A stretch of DNA of 64,000 bases from Streptomyces ambofaciens ATCC 23877 (GTDB lineage Bacteria; Actinomycetota; Actinomycetes; Streptomycetales; Streptomycetaceae): contig NZ_CP012382.1 in NCBI RefSeq assembly GCF_001267885.1, positions 6,683,001 to 6,747,000 on the forward strand. Direction: 5' to 3'. The position numbers and the translations under genes were made by a program. Under the pieces are notes generated by a model, which had not been told where the DNA came from, ran no database searches, and saw only the letters and a list, made by a program, of their open reading frames with translations. Each line of letters opens with the position of its first letter. Within the stretch, counting starts at the first letter, position 1. Shown one piece after another: positions 37,186 to 45,201 of this stretch.

Positions 37186-38913
37186 ATGACCCGTAGCAGA
37201 ACCGCGATGCTCGCCGCCCTGACGCTGGTCGCAGGGGCCTCCGGCACCGCTCTCGCCGCCCACTCCGCGAGCGCCGGCGCGGCAGCCGTCCCCTGTACCG
37301 TCGACTACAAGGTGCAGAACGACTGGGGCAGCGGCTTCACCGCCGCCGTGACCGTCACCAACAACGGTGCGGCCACCTCCAGCTGGTCGCTCGGATGGAC
37401 GTACGCCGGCAGCCAGAAGGTCACCAACAGCTGGAACGCGAAGGTCAGTCAGAGCGGTGCCGCCGTCACCGTGGCCAACGAGTCCTACAACGGCACCCTG
37501 TCCACGGGGGGTTCGGCGAGCTTCGGTTTCCAGGGCACCTACAGCGGCAGCAACGCCGTCCCGGCCACCTTCAAGCTCAACGGTGTGACCTGCAACGTCG
37601 ACGACGGCGGTTCGACCGACCCGGACCCGACCGATCCGCCGGACCCCGGTGGCCCCTCCGACCGGGTGAACAACCCCTACGCCGGTGCCAAGGTCTACGT
37701 GAACCCCGAGTGGTCCGAGAAGGCCGCCGCCGAGCCGGGCGGCTCCCGTATCGCGAACCAGCCCACCGGCGTGTGGCTCGACCGGATCGCCGCGATCAAC
37801 GGCGTGAACGGCGGCATGGGGCTGCGCGACCACCTCGACGAGGCGCTGACGCAGAAGGGCTCCGGCGAACTCGCCGTGCAGCTCGTCATCTACAACCTGC
37901 CCGGCCGTGACTGCGCGGCCCTCGCCTCCAACGGCGAGCTGGGCCCGACGGAGATCGACAAGTACAAGACGCAGTACATCGACCCGATCGCCGCGATCCT
38001 CGCCGACCCGAAGTACGCGGGCCTCAGGATCGTCACCACCGTGGAGATCGACTCGCTGCCCAACCTGGTCACCAACGTCTCCGGGCGGCCGACCGCCACG
38101 CCGAACTGCGACGTGATGAAGGCCAACGGCAACTACCAGAAGGGCGTCGGCTACGCCCTGAACAAGCTCGGCGACATCGACAACGTCTACAACTACGTCG
38201 ACGCCGGACACCACGGCTGGCTCGGCTGGGACAGCAACTTCGGCCCCTCCGCCGACATGTTCAAGACCGCCGCCACCACCGAGGGCGCGACCGTCTCCGA
38301 TGTGCACGGCTTCATCGTCAACACCGCCAACTACAGCGCCCTGAAGGAGGAGAACTTCAAGATCACGGACTCGGTGAACGGGACCTCCGTGCGCCAGTCC
38401 AAGTGGGTCGACTGGAACCAGTACACCGACGAGCTGTCCTACGCCCAGGCCATGCGCGACAAGCTGGTCTCGCTCGGCTTCGACCAGAACCTCGGCATGC
38501 TGATCGACACCTCCCGCAACGGCTGGGGCGGCACCGCCCGGCCCACCGGACCGGGCGCGACGACCAACGTGGACACCTACGTCAACGGCGGGCGCTACGA
38601 CCGCCGCATCCACCTCGGCAACTGGTGCAACCAGGCCGGAGCCGGCCTCGGTGAACGCCCGAAGGCCTCTCCCGCCGCCGGGATCGACGCGTACGTCTGG
38701 ATGAAGCCCCCGGGCGAGTCCGACGGCGCGAGCAAGGAGATCCCGAACGACGAGGGCAAGGGCTTCGACCGGATGTGCGACCCCACGTACGAGGGCAACG
38801 CGCGCAACGGCAACAGCCCCTCGGGCGCCCTGGGCGACGCCCCGGTGTCCGGCCACTGGTTCTCCGCGCAGTTCCAGGAGCTGATGAAGAACGCCTACCC
38901 GCCGCTGTCCTGA
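37186..38913 (+). CDS. Secreted GH6 cellulase (cellobiohydrolase type) with N-terminal CBM2
   Basis: This 575-residue cellulase attacks cellulose, probably from non-reducing ends, complementing the divergent GH48 enzyme. Domains: signal peptide (1 to about 31), CBM2 (about 36-137, Cys37/Cys136), an Asp/Pro linker (140-160), and the GH6 catalytic domain (about 161-570). Catalytic aspartates are recognisable as Asp242 in YNLPGRDCAALASNGE and Asp289 in TVEIDSLPNLVTN. Long inserted loops and the WCNQAGAGLGERP block favour the tunnel-shaped cellobiohydrolase type. The ATG at 37186 follows AAGGA. The 36674-37185 interval is a divergent control region with two CebR-type sites and otherwise no gene. 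A strong terminator follows the stop. Confidence 0.95.
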   Translation: MTRSRTAMLAALTLVAGASGTALAAHSASAGAAAVPCTVDYKVQNDWGSGFTAAVTVTNNGAATSSWSLGWTYAGSQKVTNSWNAKVSQSGAAVTVANESYNGTLSTGGSASFGFQGTYSGSNAVPATFKLNGVTCNVDDGGSTDPDPTDPPDPGGPSDRVNNPYAGAKVYVNPEWSEKAAAEPGGSRIANQPTGVWLDRIAAINGVNGGMGLRDHLDEALTQKGSGELAVQLVIYNLPGRDCAALASNGELGPTEIDKYKTQYIDPIAAILADPKYAGLRIVTTVEIDSLPNLVTNVSGRPTATPNCDVMKANGNYQKGVGYALNKLGDIDNVYNYVDAGHHGWLGWDSNFGPSADMFKTAATTEGATVSDVHGFIVNTANYSALKEENFKITDSVNGTSVRQSKWVDWNQYTDELSYAQAMRDKLVSLGFDQNLGMLIDTSRNGWGGTARPTGPGATTNVDTYVNGGRYDRRIHLGNWCNQAGAGLGERPKASPAAGIDAYVWMKPPGESDGASKEIPNDEGKGFDRMCDPTYEGNARNGNSPSGALGDAPVSGHWFSAQFQELMKNAYPPLS

Positions 38914-38939
38914 GCGGACTCCGGCGTAGCTGACGCCGT

Positions 38940-38969
38940 CGGGGTCCGGCCCTGGCCGGCCGGGCCCCG
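38940..38969 (+). terminator. Terminator of the GH6 gene
   Basis: Arms CGGGGTCCGGCC (38940-38951) and GGCCGGGCCCCG (38958-38969) pair over 12 bp, with one G-U pair, around a six-base loop. A run of five T follows about ten bases later (38979-38983). Confidence 0.75.
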
Positions 38970-39062
38970 GCGACGCGCTTTTTGCGGTTGCGGCAAGGGA
39001 ACTTGCCTCCCGGTGGTGAGTCGTCGCACGCTGACGGCAACGCGAACGGGAGGCCGACCACC

Positions 39063-39974
39063 ATGGCGCACGACCACCACCAGCACGGGCACGACCACCG
39101 CGGACCCGAACACGGTCACGCCCACGACCACGCGGACATCGACTGGGCCGACCTGGCACCGCTGCTGGAGGCGCAGGCGGAGCTGTACACGCCGCTGTAC
39201 CGGCAGGCCATGGCCTGGCTGGCGCGGGAGGTGACCGAGCCCGGCCTGGTCGTCGACGTCGGCAGCGGCCCCGGCGTCGTCTCCTGCCTGTTCGCCGACA
39301 CCTTCCCCGGCGCCCGCGTCGTCGCCGCCGACGGCGCCGCACCGCTGTTGGACCGGGCCCGCGACCGCGCCGCCCGGCTCGGCCTCGCCGACCGCTTCGG
39401 CACCCTCGCCGGCGACCTGCCCGGCGTGCTGGGCGAGCTCGACCACCCGGCGGACCTGATGTGGGCGAGCCAGAGCCTGCACCACCTCGGCGACCAGCGC
39501 GCGGCCCTCGCCGCGCTCGCCGGACACCTGGCCCCCGGCGGCACACTGGCCGTCCTGGAGGGCGGGCTCCCGGCCCGCTTCCTGCCCCGCGACCTCGGCA
39601 TCGGACGCCCCGGGCTCCAGGCCCGGATGCACGCGGTCGAGGAGGACTACTTCGCGGAGATGCGCGCGGCACTGCCCGGCACCGTGGCGGAGACCGAGGA
39701 CTGGGCCGCGCTGCTGACCGCGGCGGGCCTGAAGCACACCGGCACCCGCAGCTTCCTGCTGGACCTGCCCGCGCCCCTCACGGACGAGGCCCGTGCGTAC
39801 GTCGCCACCTCCCTGTCCCGGCTGCGCGACCGGATCGCGGACGGCCTCGACGCCACCGACCGGGCCACCCTCGACCGGCTGCTCGACCCCGCGGACGAGG
39901 CGGGCGTCCACCGCCGCCAGGACGTGTTCGTGCTGCTGGCGCACACGGTCTACACGGCGGTACGGCCGGCCTGA
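39063..39974 (+). CDS. Class I SAM-dependent methyltransferase with His-rich N-terminus
   Basis: This 303-residue protein opens with a histidine/aspartate-rich tail (10 His among the first 25 residues, HDHHQHGHDH and EHGHAHDHAD), of the type that binds Zn, Ni or Co. A Rossmann methyltransferase domain follows: VVDVGSGPGVVSC, acidic VVAADGAAPLLDRA, then DLMWASQSLHHLGDQ and HLAPGGTLAVLEGG. A C-terminal helical region ends in VHRRQDVFVLLAHTVYTAV. The substrate is unknown. The ATG at 39063 has GGGAGG eight bases upstream. A small inverted repeat (GGCAAG/CTTGCC, about 38992-39007) lies before it and could be an operator. It converges with the aldo/keto reductase gene across a strong terminator. 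Confidence 0.88.
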   Translation: MAHDHHQHGHDHRGPEHGHAHDHADIDWADLAPLLEAQAELYTPLYRQAMAWLAREVTEPGLVVDVGSGPGVVSCLFADTFPGARVVAADGAAPLLDRARDRAARLGLADRFGTLAGDLPGVLGELDHPADLMWASQSLHHLGDQRAALAALAGHLAPGGTLAVLEGGLPARFLPRDLGIGRPGLQARMHAVEEDYFAEMRAALPGTVAETEDWAALLTAAGLKHTGTRSFLLDLPAPLTDEARAYVATSLSRLRDRIADGLDATDRATLDRLLDPADEAGVHRRQDVFVLLAHTVYTAVRPA

Positions 39975-39981
39975 CGCGCAA

Positions 39982-40007
39982 GGGCCCGGCCGCCACCGGC
40001 CGGGCCC
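39982..40007. terminator. Bidirectional terminator between convergent genes
   Basis: Arms GGGCCCGGCC (39982-39991) and GGCCGGGCCC (39998-40007) pair perfectly over 10 bp with a six-base loop, between the methyltransferase stop (39974) and the aldo/keto reductase stop (40021). Confidence 0.85.
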
Positions 40008-40020
40008 CTTCGCGGGCACG

Positions 40021-40854
40021 TCAGGCCCCGTTGAACTCCGCCGGGTCCGGGCCCAGCCGCCGGTCCTCGTTCAGCGCGCTGATCGCCGCGAGGTCCTCGG
40101 TGTCCGGGGAGAAGCCGAACACGTCGATGTTCTCCTCGATCCGCGACGGCGTCACGGACTTCGGGATCACCACGTTGCCGGTCTGCAGGTGCCAGCGCAG
40201 CACGACCTGGGCCGGGGTGCGGCCGTGCTTCTGGGCGATCGCCACGATCGCCGGGATCTCGAGGATGCCCTTGCCGGAGCCGAGCGGCGACCAGGCCTCG
40301 GTGGCGATGCCGTGCTCCGCGTGGAACTCGCGCAGCGCGTGCTGCTGGAGGTGGGGGTGCAGCTCGATCTGGTTGACGGCCGGGACGACCGACGTCTCGC
40401 CGATCAGCCGCTCCAGGTGCTCCGGCAGGAAGTTGGAGACGCCGATGGCCCGGACCCGGCCGTCGGCGTGCAGCTTCTCGAACGCCTTGTACGTGTCGAC
40501 GTACCGCTCCTTGGCGGGCGTGGGCCAGTGGATCAGGTAGAGGTCCACGTACTCCAGGCCGAGCTTCTCCAGCGAGGTGTCGAAGGCGCGGAGGGTGGAG
40601 TCGTACCCCTGGTCGCTGTTCCAGAGCTTGGTGGTGACGAAGAGGTCCTCGCGGGCCACGCCGGAGGCGGCGACGGCCTTGCCGGTGCCCTCTTCGTTGC
40701 CGTAGATCGCCGCTGTGTCGATGCTGCGGTACCCGGCCTCAAGCGCCTGGGCGACGGCCGTCTCGGCCTCGTCGTCCGGCACCTGCCAGACGCCGAAGCC
40801 CAGCTGGGGCATCTCGACGCCGTTGTTCAGGATGATCGGGGGGACCTTGCTCAC
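40021..40854 (-). CDS. Aldo/keto reductase
   Basis: This 277-residue NADPH-dependent (beta/alpha)8 oxidoreductase reduces aldehydes or ketones. The catalytic tetrad is visible: Asp and Tyr in SIDTAAIYGNE, Lys in VTTKLWN and His in YLIHWP. The cofactor-binding end has VVIPKSVTPSRIEENIDVF. It belongs to the AKR5/2,5-diketo-gluconate reductase-like group by its GFGVWQV opening and IGVSNFLPEHL block. Sugar-derived ketones or methylglyoxal are likely substrates; this is not resolved by sequence. The start is GTG at 40854. It is a single gene, 83 bp downstream of the acyl-CoA synthetase stop on the same strand. Confidence 0.94.
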   Translation of the reverse strand: MSKVPPIILNNGVEMPQLGFGVWQVPDDEAETAVAQALEAGYRSIDTAAIYGNEEGTGKAVAASGVAREDLFVTTKLWNSDQGYDSTLRAFDTSLEKLGLEYVDLYLIHWPTPAKERYVDTYKAFEKLHADGRVRAIGVSNFLPEHLERLIGETSVVPAVNQIELHPHLQQHALREFHAEHGIATEAWSPLGSGKGILEIPAIVAIAQKHGRTPAQVVLRWHLQTGNVVIPKSVTPSRIEENIDVFGFSPDTEDLAAISALNEDRRLGPDPAEFNGA

Positions 40855-40937
40855 GAGCTCTTGATCCTTCGGTTGTGGTCAGGTGGTACTCACATCGTCA
40901 ACGATCACGGGCCGTGATGCATTCCTGACCGGCGAAC

Positions 40938-42764
40938 TCAGGCCGTGTACAGCGCCTCGACCTCCACGCCGTAGGCCTTCTCGATGGCCTTGCGCTTCAG
41001 TTTCAGCGAGGGCGTCAGCAGGCCGTGCTCCTCGGTGAACGGCTGGGCCAGGATGCGGAAGGTGCGGATCGACTCGGCCTGCGACACCAGCGTGTTGGCG
41101 GCCACGACCGCCCGCCGCACCTCCGTCTCCAGGTCGGCGTCGTGCACCAGCTCGGCCGGGGACATCCGCGGCTTGTTGCGCATCGCCAGCCAGTGGTCGA
41201 CGGCCTCGGTGTCGAGCGTGATCAGGGCGGCGATGTAGGGGCGGTCGTTGCCGACGACGATGCACTGGTTGACCAGCGGATGGTCCCGGACGCGCTCCTC
41301 CAGCAGACCGGGGGAGACGCTCTTGCCGCCGGAGGTCACCAGGATCTCCTTCTTGCGGCCGGTGATGGTGAGGTAGCCGTCCTCGTCCAGCGCGCCCAGG
41401 TCACCGGTGGCGAGCCAGCCGTCGTGCAGGGTCTCGTCGGTGGCCTTGGGGTTGTTGAGGTAGCCCTGGAAGACGTTGTCGCCGTTCAGCCAGATCTCGC
41501 CGTCGTCCGCGAGGTGCACGGTGACGCCCGGAACGGGCCGGCCCACCGTGCCGAAGCGGGTGCGCTCGGGCGGGTTGGCGGTGGCCGCCGCCGTGGACTC
41601 GGTCAGGCCGTAGCCCTCGTAGATCTGCACACCGGCGCCCGCGAAGAACAGGCCGAGCCGCCGGTCCATCGCCGAGCCGCCCGACATGGCGTTGCGGATG
41701 CGCCCGCCCATCGCGGCCCGCACCTTGGCGTAGACGAGCTTGTCGAAGAGCTGGTGCTGCATGCGCAGGCCCGCCGACGGGCCGGGGCCGATGCCCCAGG
41801 CCCTCGCCTCCACGGCCTCCGCGTACTTCACGGCCACCTCGACGGCCTTCTCGAAGGCGCCCGCCCTCCCCTCCTTCTCCGCCTTGCGCCGGGCCGCGTT
41901 GAACACCTTCTCGAAGATGTACGGCACGGCCAGGATGAAGGTCGGTCTGAAGGCGGCCAGGTCCGGCAGCAGGACGGCGGCGTTGAGCTGCGGCTGGTGG
42001 CCGAAGCGGACCCGGCCGCGGATCGCCGCGACCTCCACCATCCGGCCGAAGACGTGGGCGAGGGGCAGGAACAGCAGGGTCGCCGCCTCGTCGCCCTTCT
42101 TCGAGTGGAACACCGGCTCCCAGCGCTCGATGACCGTGTCCGCCTCGTACATGAAGTTGCCGTGCGTCAGGACACAGCCCTTGGGGCGGCCCGTGGTGCC
42201 CGAGGTGTAGATGACGGTGGCGACCGTGTCGGGCGTGACCGCCTTCCGGTGCCGGTGCACCACCTCGTCGTCGAGGTGGGCGCCCGCGTCGTACAGCTCC
42301 TGGACGGCGCCGGAGTCCAGCTGCCACAGGCCCCGCAGGTGCGGCAGCCGGTCGATGACGGTGGCGATGGTCATCGCGTGGTCCTCGTGCTCCACGACCG
42401 CGGCCGTCACCTCGGCGTCGTACAGCATCCACAGGCACTGCTCGGCCGAGGAGGTCGGGTACACCGGCACCACCTGGGCGCCGATCGTCCACAGGGCGAA
42501 GTCGAAGAGGGTCCACTCGTAGCGGGTGCGGGACATGATGGCCACTCGGTCGCCGAAGCGGACGCCCTGGGCGAGCAGGCCCTTGGCGAGGGCCAGCACC
42601 TCGTCGCGGAAGGCTCCGGCGGTCACGTCCCTCCACTGCCCGGCCTCGTCCTTGCGGCCCAGCGCGATGTGCTGCGGGTCCTCCCGCGCATGGCGGAAGA
42701 CGACGTCGGCCAGACCGCCCACCGGTGGTGCCGACGTCGACGGAGGACTGGTGAACTCGCGCAA
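40938..42764 (-). CDS. Long-chain acyl-CoA synthetase (AMP-binding)
   Basis: This 608-residue enzyme of the ANL superfamily activates long-chain fatty acids to acyl-CoA through an acyl-adenylate. The P-loop-like AMP motif is VIYTSGTTGRPKGCVLTHGN in one run, the linker GYGLTESTAA and the adenylate block LATGDLGALDEDGYLTITGRKKE are present, and the C-terminal catalytic Lys region KLKRKAIEK is intact. I prefer the TTG at 42764 (GGGGAGCGGGG just upstream, giving the MREFT start usual for Streptomyces members); the frame is open to 42878. An inverted repeat TTACT-N8-AGTAA about 155 bp upstream (42918-42935) is a candidate operator for a fatty-acid-responsive TetR-type regulator. Confidence 0.92.
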   Translation of the reverse strand: MREFTSPPSTSAPPVGGLADVVFRHAREDPQHIALGRKDEAGQWRDVTAGAFRDEVLALAKGLLAQGVRFGDRVAIMSRTRYEWTLFDFALWTIGAQVVPVYPTSSAEQCLWMLYDAEVTAAVVEHEDHAMTIATVIDRLPHLRGLWQLDSGAVQELYDAGAHLDDEVVHRHRKAVTPDTVATVIYTSGTTGRPKGCVLTHGNFMYEADTVIERWEPVFHSKKGDEAATLLFLPLAHVFGRMVEVAAIRGRVRFGHQPQLNAAVLLPDLAAFRPTFILAVPYIFEKVFNAARRKAEKEGRAGAFEKAVEVAVKYAEAVEARAWGIGPGPSAGLRMQHQLFDKLVYAKVRAAMGGRIRNAMSGGSAMDRRLGLFFAGAGVQIYEGYGLTESTAAATANPPERTRFGTVGRPVPGVTVHLADDGEIWLNGDNVFQGYLNNPKATDETLHDGWLATGDLGALDEDGYLTITGRKKEILVTSGGKSVSPGLLEERVRDHPLVNQCIVVGNDRPYIAALITLDTEAVDHWLAMRNKPRMSPAELVHDADLETEVRRAVVAANTLVSQAESIRTFRILAQPFTEEHGLLTPSLKLKRKAIEKAYGVEVEALYTA

Positions 42765-42917
42765 ACCCCGCTCCCCGCTTCTGATGAGCCCCCGCACAGC
42801 GCGGTGAAAGCTACCCCACCCGGGACGGGGGCGGGAGGGGTGCCTGAGTCGAACAGCGTTCATGTTCGCGCTGGTCAACGACGCAAAATGCGCTCACATG
42901 GGGAAGGGTCGGACAGA

Positions 42918-42935
42918 TTACTGACGGATGAGTAA
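42918..42935. promoter_or_regulatory. Candidate TetR-type operator before the acyl-CoA synthetase gene
   Basis: The 18-base element TTACTGACGGATGAGTAA has inverted ends TTACT/AGTAA with an eight-base centre. It stands out in this GC-rich DNA and lies upstream of the acyl-CoA synthetase. From memory, such TTACT...AGTAA elements are bound by TetR-family regulators of fatty-acid degradation in actinobacteria; the actual regulator is not in the window. Confidence 0.5.
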
Positions 42936-43036
42936 GTTTCGGTGCCGTAATCTCCACCGAATCTGTACGCCCCGCTTACCGCCGGTACGGAGCCGGGTGC
43001 CGGGCCACCGGATGCGGGCCGGGGCGTGCGGCCCGC

Positions 43037-43918
43037 CTATCCGAGACCCGCGCGCTGCGGCCGTTGCAGCCGGTCGCCGCGCGTCAGGATCGCCGCCGCG
43101 AGGGCGTCCGCCGCGCCCTGTGCCGAGGGGTGGCGGCGGCCGTGCACCAGCACGAAGTCGACCCGGCCCAGCTCGGGCAGCCCGGCCCGGTCCGGCACCC
43201 GCACCAGGCCGGGCGGGACGAGTCCCCGGGAGTGCGCCATCACGCCGAGACCCGCGCGGGCGGCGGCGAGCAGACCGTTGAGGCTGCCACTGGTGCACAC
43301 GATGCGCCAGTCACGGCCCTGCCGCTGCAGGGCGTCCAGCGCCAGCGCCCGGGTGATGCCCGGCGGCGGGTAGACGATGAGCGGGACGGGACGGTCCGGG
43401 TCGAGACGCAGCCGCTCCGCGCCGATCCACACCAGCCGGTCGCGCCAGACCGGCTCGCCCCGCGGGTCCTCGGGCCGCCGCTTGGCCAGCACCAGGTCGA
43501 GCTTCCCGGCGGCCAGCTGCTCGTGCAGCGTCCCCGACAGCTCCACCGTCAGCTCTAGGTCCACCTCGGGGTGCTCGTGCCGGAAGCCCTCCAGGATCTC
43601 CGGCAACCGGGTCAGCACGAAGTCCTCCGACGCCCCGAACCGCAGCCGGCCGCGCAGCCGGGTGCCGGTGAAGAAGGCGGTCGCCTGCTCGTGCACCTCC
43701 AGGATGCGGCGCGCGAACCCCAGCATGGCCTCCCCGTCCTCCGTCAGCTCCACCGAATGCGTGTCGCGGCTGAACAGCTGCCGGCCGGTGGCGTCCTCCA
43801 GCCGCCGCACGTGCTGGCTCACCGTCGACTGGCGCAGCCCGAGCCGCCGGGCCGCCTGCGTGAAGCTCAGCGTCTGGGCCACCGTGAGGAACGTGCGCAG
43901 GTGGGAGGGGTCGTACAT
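43037..43918 (-). CDS. LysR-family transcriptional regulator
   Basis: This 293-residue regulator has the N-terminal winged helix-turn-helix (residues 3-62: FLTVAQTLSFTQAARRLGLRQSTVSQHVRRLE) and a periplasmic-binding-like effector domain starting near residue 90 (LRFGASEDFVLTRLPEILEGF). The ATG at 43918 is in a 149-bp divergent gap with the SBF-type transporter gene at 44068, the classical LysR arrangement, so it most likely controls that transporter in response to its substrate. A possible T-N11-A element was not resolved with confidence. Full length and intact. Confidence 0.93.
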   Translation of the reverse strand: MYDPSHLRTFLTVAQTLSFTQAARRLGLRQSTVSQHVRRLEDATGRQLFSRDTHSVELTEDGEAMLGFARRILEVHEQATAFFTGTRLRGRLRFGASEDFVLTRLPEILEGFRHEHPEVDLELTVELSGTLHEQLAAGKLDLVLAKRRPEDPRGEPVWRDRLVWIGAERLRLDPDRPVPLIVYPPPGITRALALDALQRQGRDWRIVCTSGSLNGLLAAARAGLGVMAHSRGLVPPGLVRVPDRAGLPELGRVDFVLVHGRRHPSAQGAADALAAAILTRGDRLQRPQRAGLG

Positions 43919-44067
43919 CCCGTCAGCCTATCGGCGATCGTGATGGCAGTCAGAGCGGTATACCGGATTCCCGATCGCGGAGCGAGGGAGCACGATAGAG
44001 CGGGGGGCGGGGGCCATGACGCCCGTTCCCGCCCTTCGGACGACAGCGAACGAGCAAGTGGAGAACC

Positions 44068-45099
44068 GTGAAACGCCTGCGACGGCCACGTCGGATGCCG
44101 GTCGACCCCTACATCCTGCTGCTGCTCGGCACGGTCGGCCTCGCGGCGCTGGTGCCCGCCCGCGGCGCGGGTGCGGACGTGGCCTCCGGCGCCTCCACCG
44201 CGGCGATCGCGTTCCTCTTCTTCCTCTACGGTGCCCGGCTCTCCACCCGTGAGGCGATGGACGGCGTGCGGCACTGGCGGCTCCACGTCACCGTGCTGGC
44301 CTGCACCTTCGTCGTCTTCCCGCTGCTCGGACTCGCCTCCCGCGGTCTGGTCCCGGTGCTTTTGACCGACCCCCTCCAGCAGGGCCTGCTCTTCCTCACC
44401 CTGGTCCCGTCGACCATCCAGTCGTCGATCGCCTTCACCTCCCTCGCCCGCGGCAACGTGCCGGCGGCGATCTGCGCCGGGTCCTTCTCCTCGCTGGTCG
44501 GCATCGTCGTCACCCCGCTGCTGGCCGCCGCCCTGCTGGGCAGCGGCGGGGGCGGGTTCTCCGCCGACGCGCTGGTGAAGATCGTGCTGCAACTGCTGGT
44601 GCCGTTCGTGGCCGGCCAGCTGCTGCGCCGCTGGATCGGCGGCTTCGTCGCCCGGCACAAGAAGGTGCTCGGGCTCGTCGACCGCGGCTCGATCCTGCTG
44701 GTCGTCTACACGGCGTTCAGCGCGGGCATGGTCCAGGGCATCTGGCACCGGGTCAGCCCGGTCCGGCTCCTCGGGCTGCTGGCCGTGGAGGCCGTGCTGC
44801 TCGCCGTGATGCTGCTGCTGACCTGGTACGGGGCGAAGGCGCTGGGCTTCGGCCGGGCGGACCGGATCGCCGTCCAGTTCGCCGGGTCGAAGAAGTCGCT
44901 CGCCGCCGGGCTGCCGATGGCGAGTGTCCTGTTCGGCGCCCAGGCCTCGCTGGCCGTGCTGCCGCTGATGCTCTTCCACCAGATGCAGCTGATGGTGTGC
45001 GCGGTCATCGCCAAGCGCCGCTCGCACGATCCGGAGGCGGCCACCGCGGACGACTCCGCGGCTCCCGCGCGCGCCGCGGTCGGCACCGCCGGCCGCTGA
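44068..45099 (+). CDS. Bile acid:sodium symporter family (SBF-like, YfeH type) transporter
   Basis: This 343-residue membrane protein has about ten helices of the SBF/BASS fold. Conserved blocks are FLFFLYGARLSTREAMDGVRHWRLH after helix two, LVPSTIQSSIAFTSLARGNVPAAICAGSFSSLVGIVVTPLL in the helix 4/5 crossing (seen in two adjacent parts), and FAGSKKSLAAGLPMASVLF in helix nine. It probably imports or exports an organic anion with Na+ or H+; YfeH-type members have no settled substrate. The start is GTG at 44068 with GGAGAA upstream. It is controlled most likely by the divergent LysR gene. It is convergent with the sialidase gene, separated by 102 bp. Confidence 0.92.
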   Translation: MKRLRRPRRMPVDPYILLLLGTVGLAALVPARGAGADVASGASTAAIAFLFFLYGARLSTREAMDGVRHWRLHVTVLACTFVVFPLLGLASRGLVPVLLTDPLQQGLLFLTLVPSTIQSSIAFTSLARGNVPAAICAGSFSSLVGIVVTPLLAAALLGSGGGGFSADALVKIVLQLLVPFVAGQLLRRWIGGFVARHKKVLGLVDRGSILLVVYTAFSAGMVQGIWHRVSPVRLLGLLAVEAVLLAVMLLLTWYGAKALGFGRADRIAVQFAGSKKSLAAGLPMASVLFGAQASLAVLPLMLFHQMQLMVCAVIAKRRSHDPEAATADDSAAPARAAVGTAGR

Positions 45100-45138
45100 G
45101 CCGCCTGCGCGCGGCGGGCCACTGCGACGCCGCGATGG

Positions 45139-45199
45139 GGTCGGCCCGGTCGGAGAGTCGTCGGGGTGTGGTCGGCCTGGTCGCTGAGTCGTCGGGTGC
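45139..45199. repeat. Two-copy 30/31-bp direct repeat in a convergent gap
   Basis: Two adjacent copies (45139-45169 and 45170-45199) share GGTCGGCC, GGTCG and GAGTCGTCGGG with three to four differences. They lie between the SBF transporter stop (45099) and the sialidase stop (45202) and have no evident function. Confidence 0.6.
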
Positions 45200-45201
45200 G
45201 G

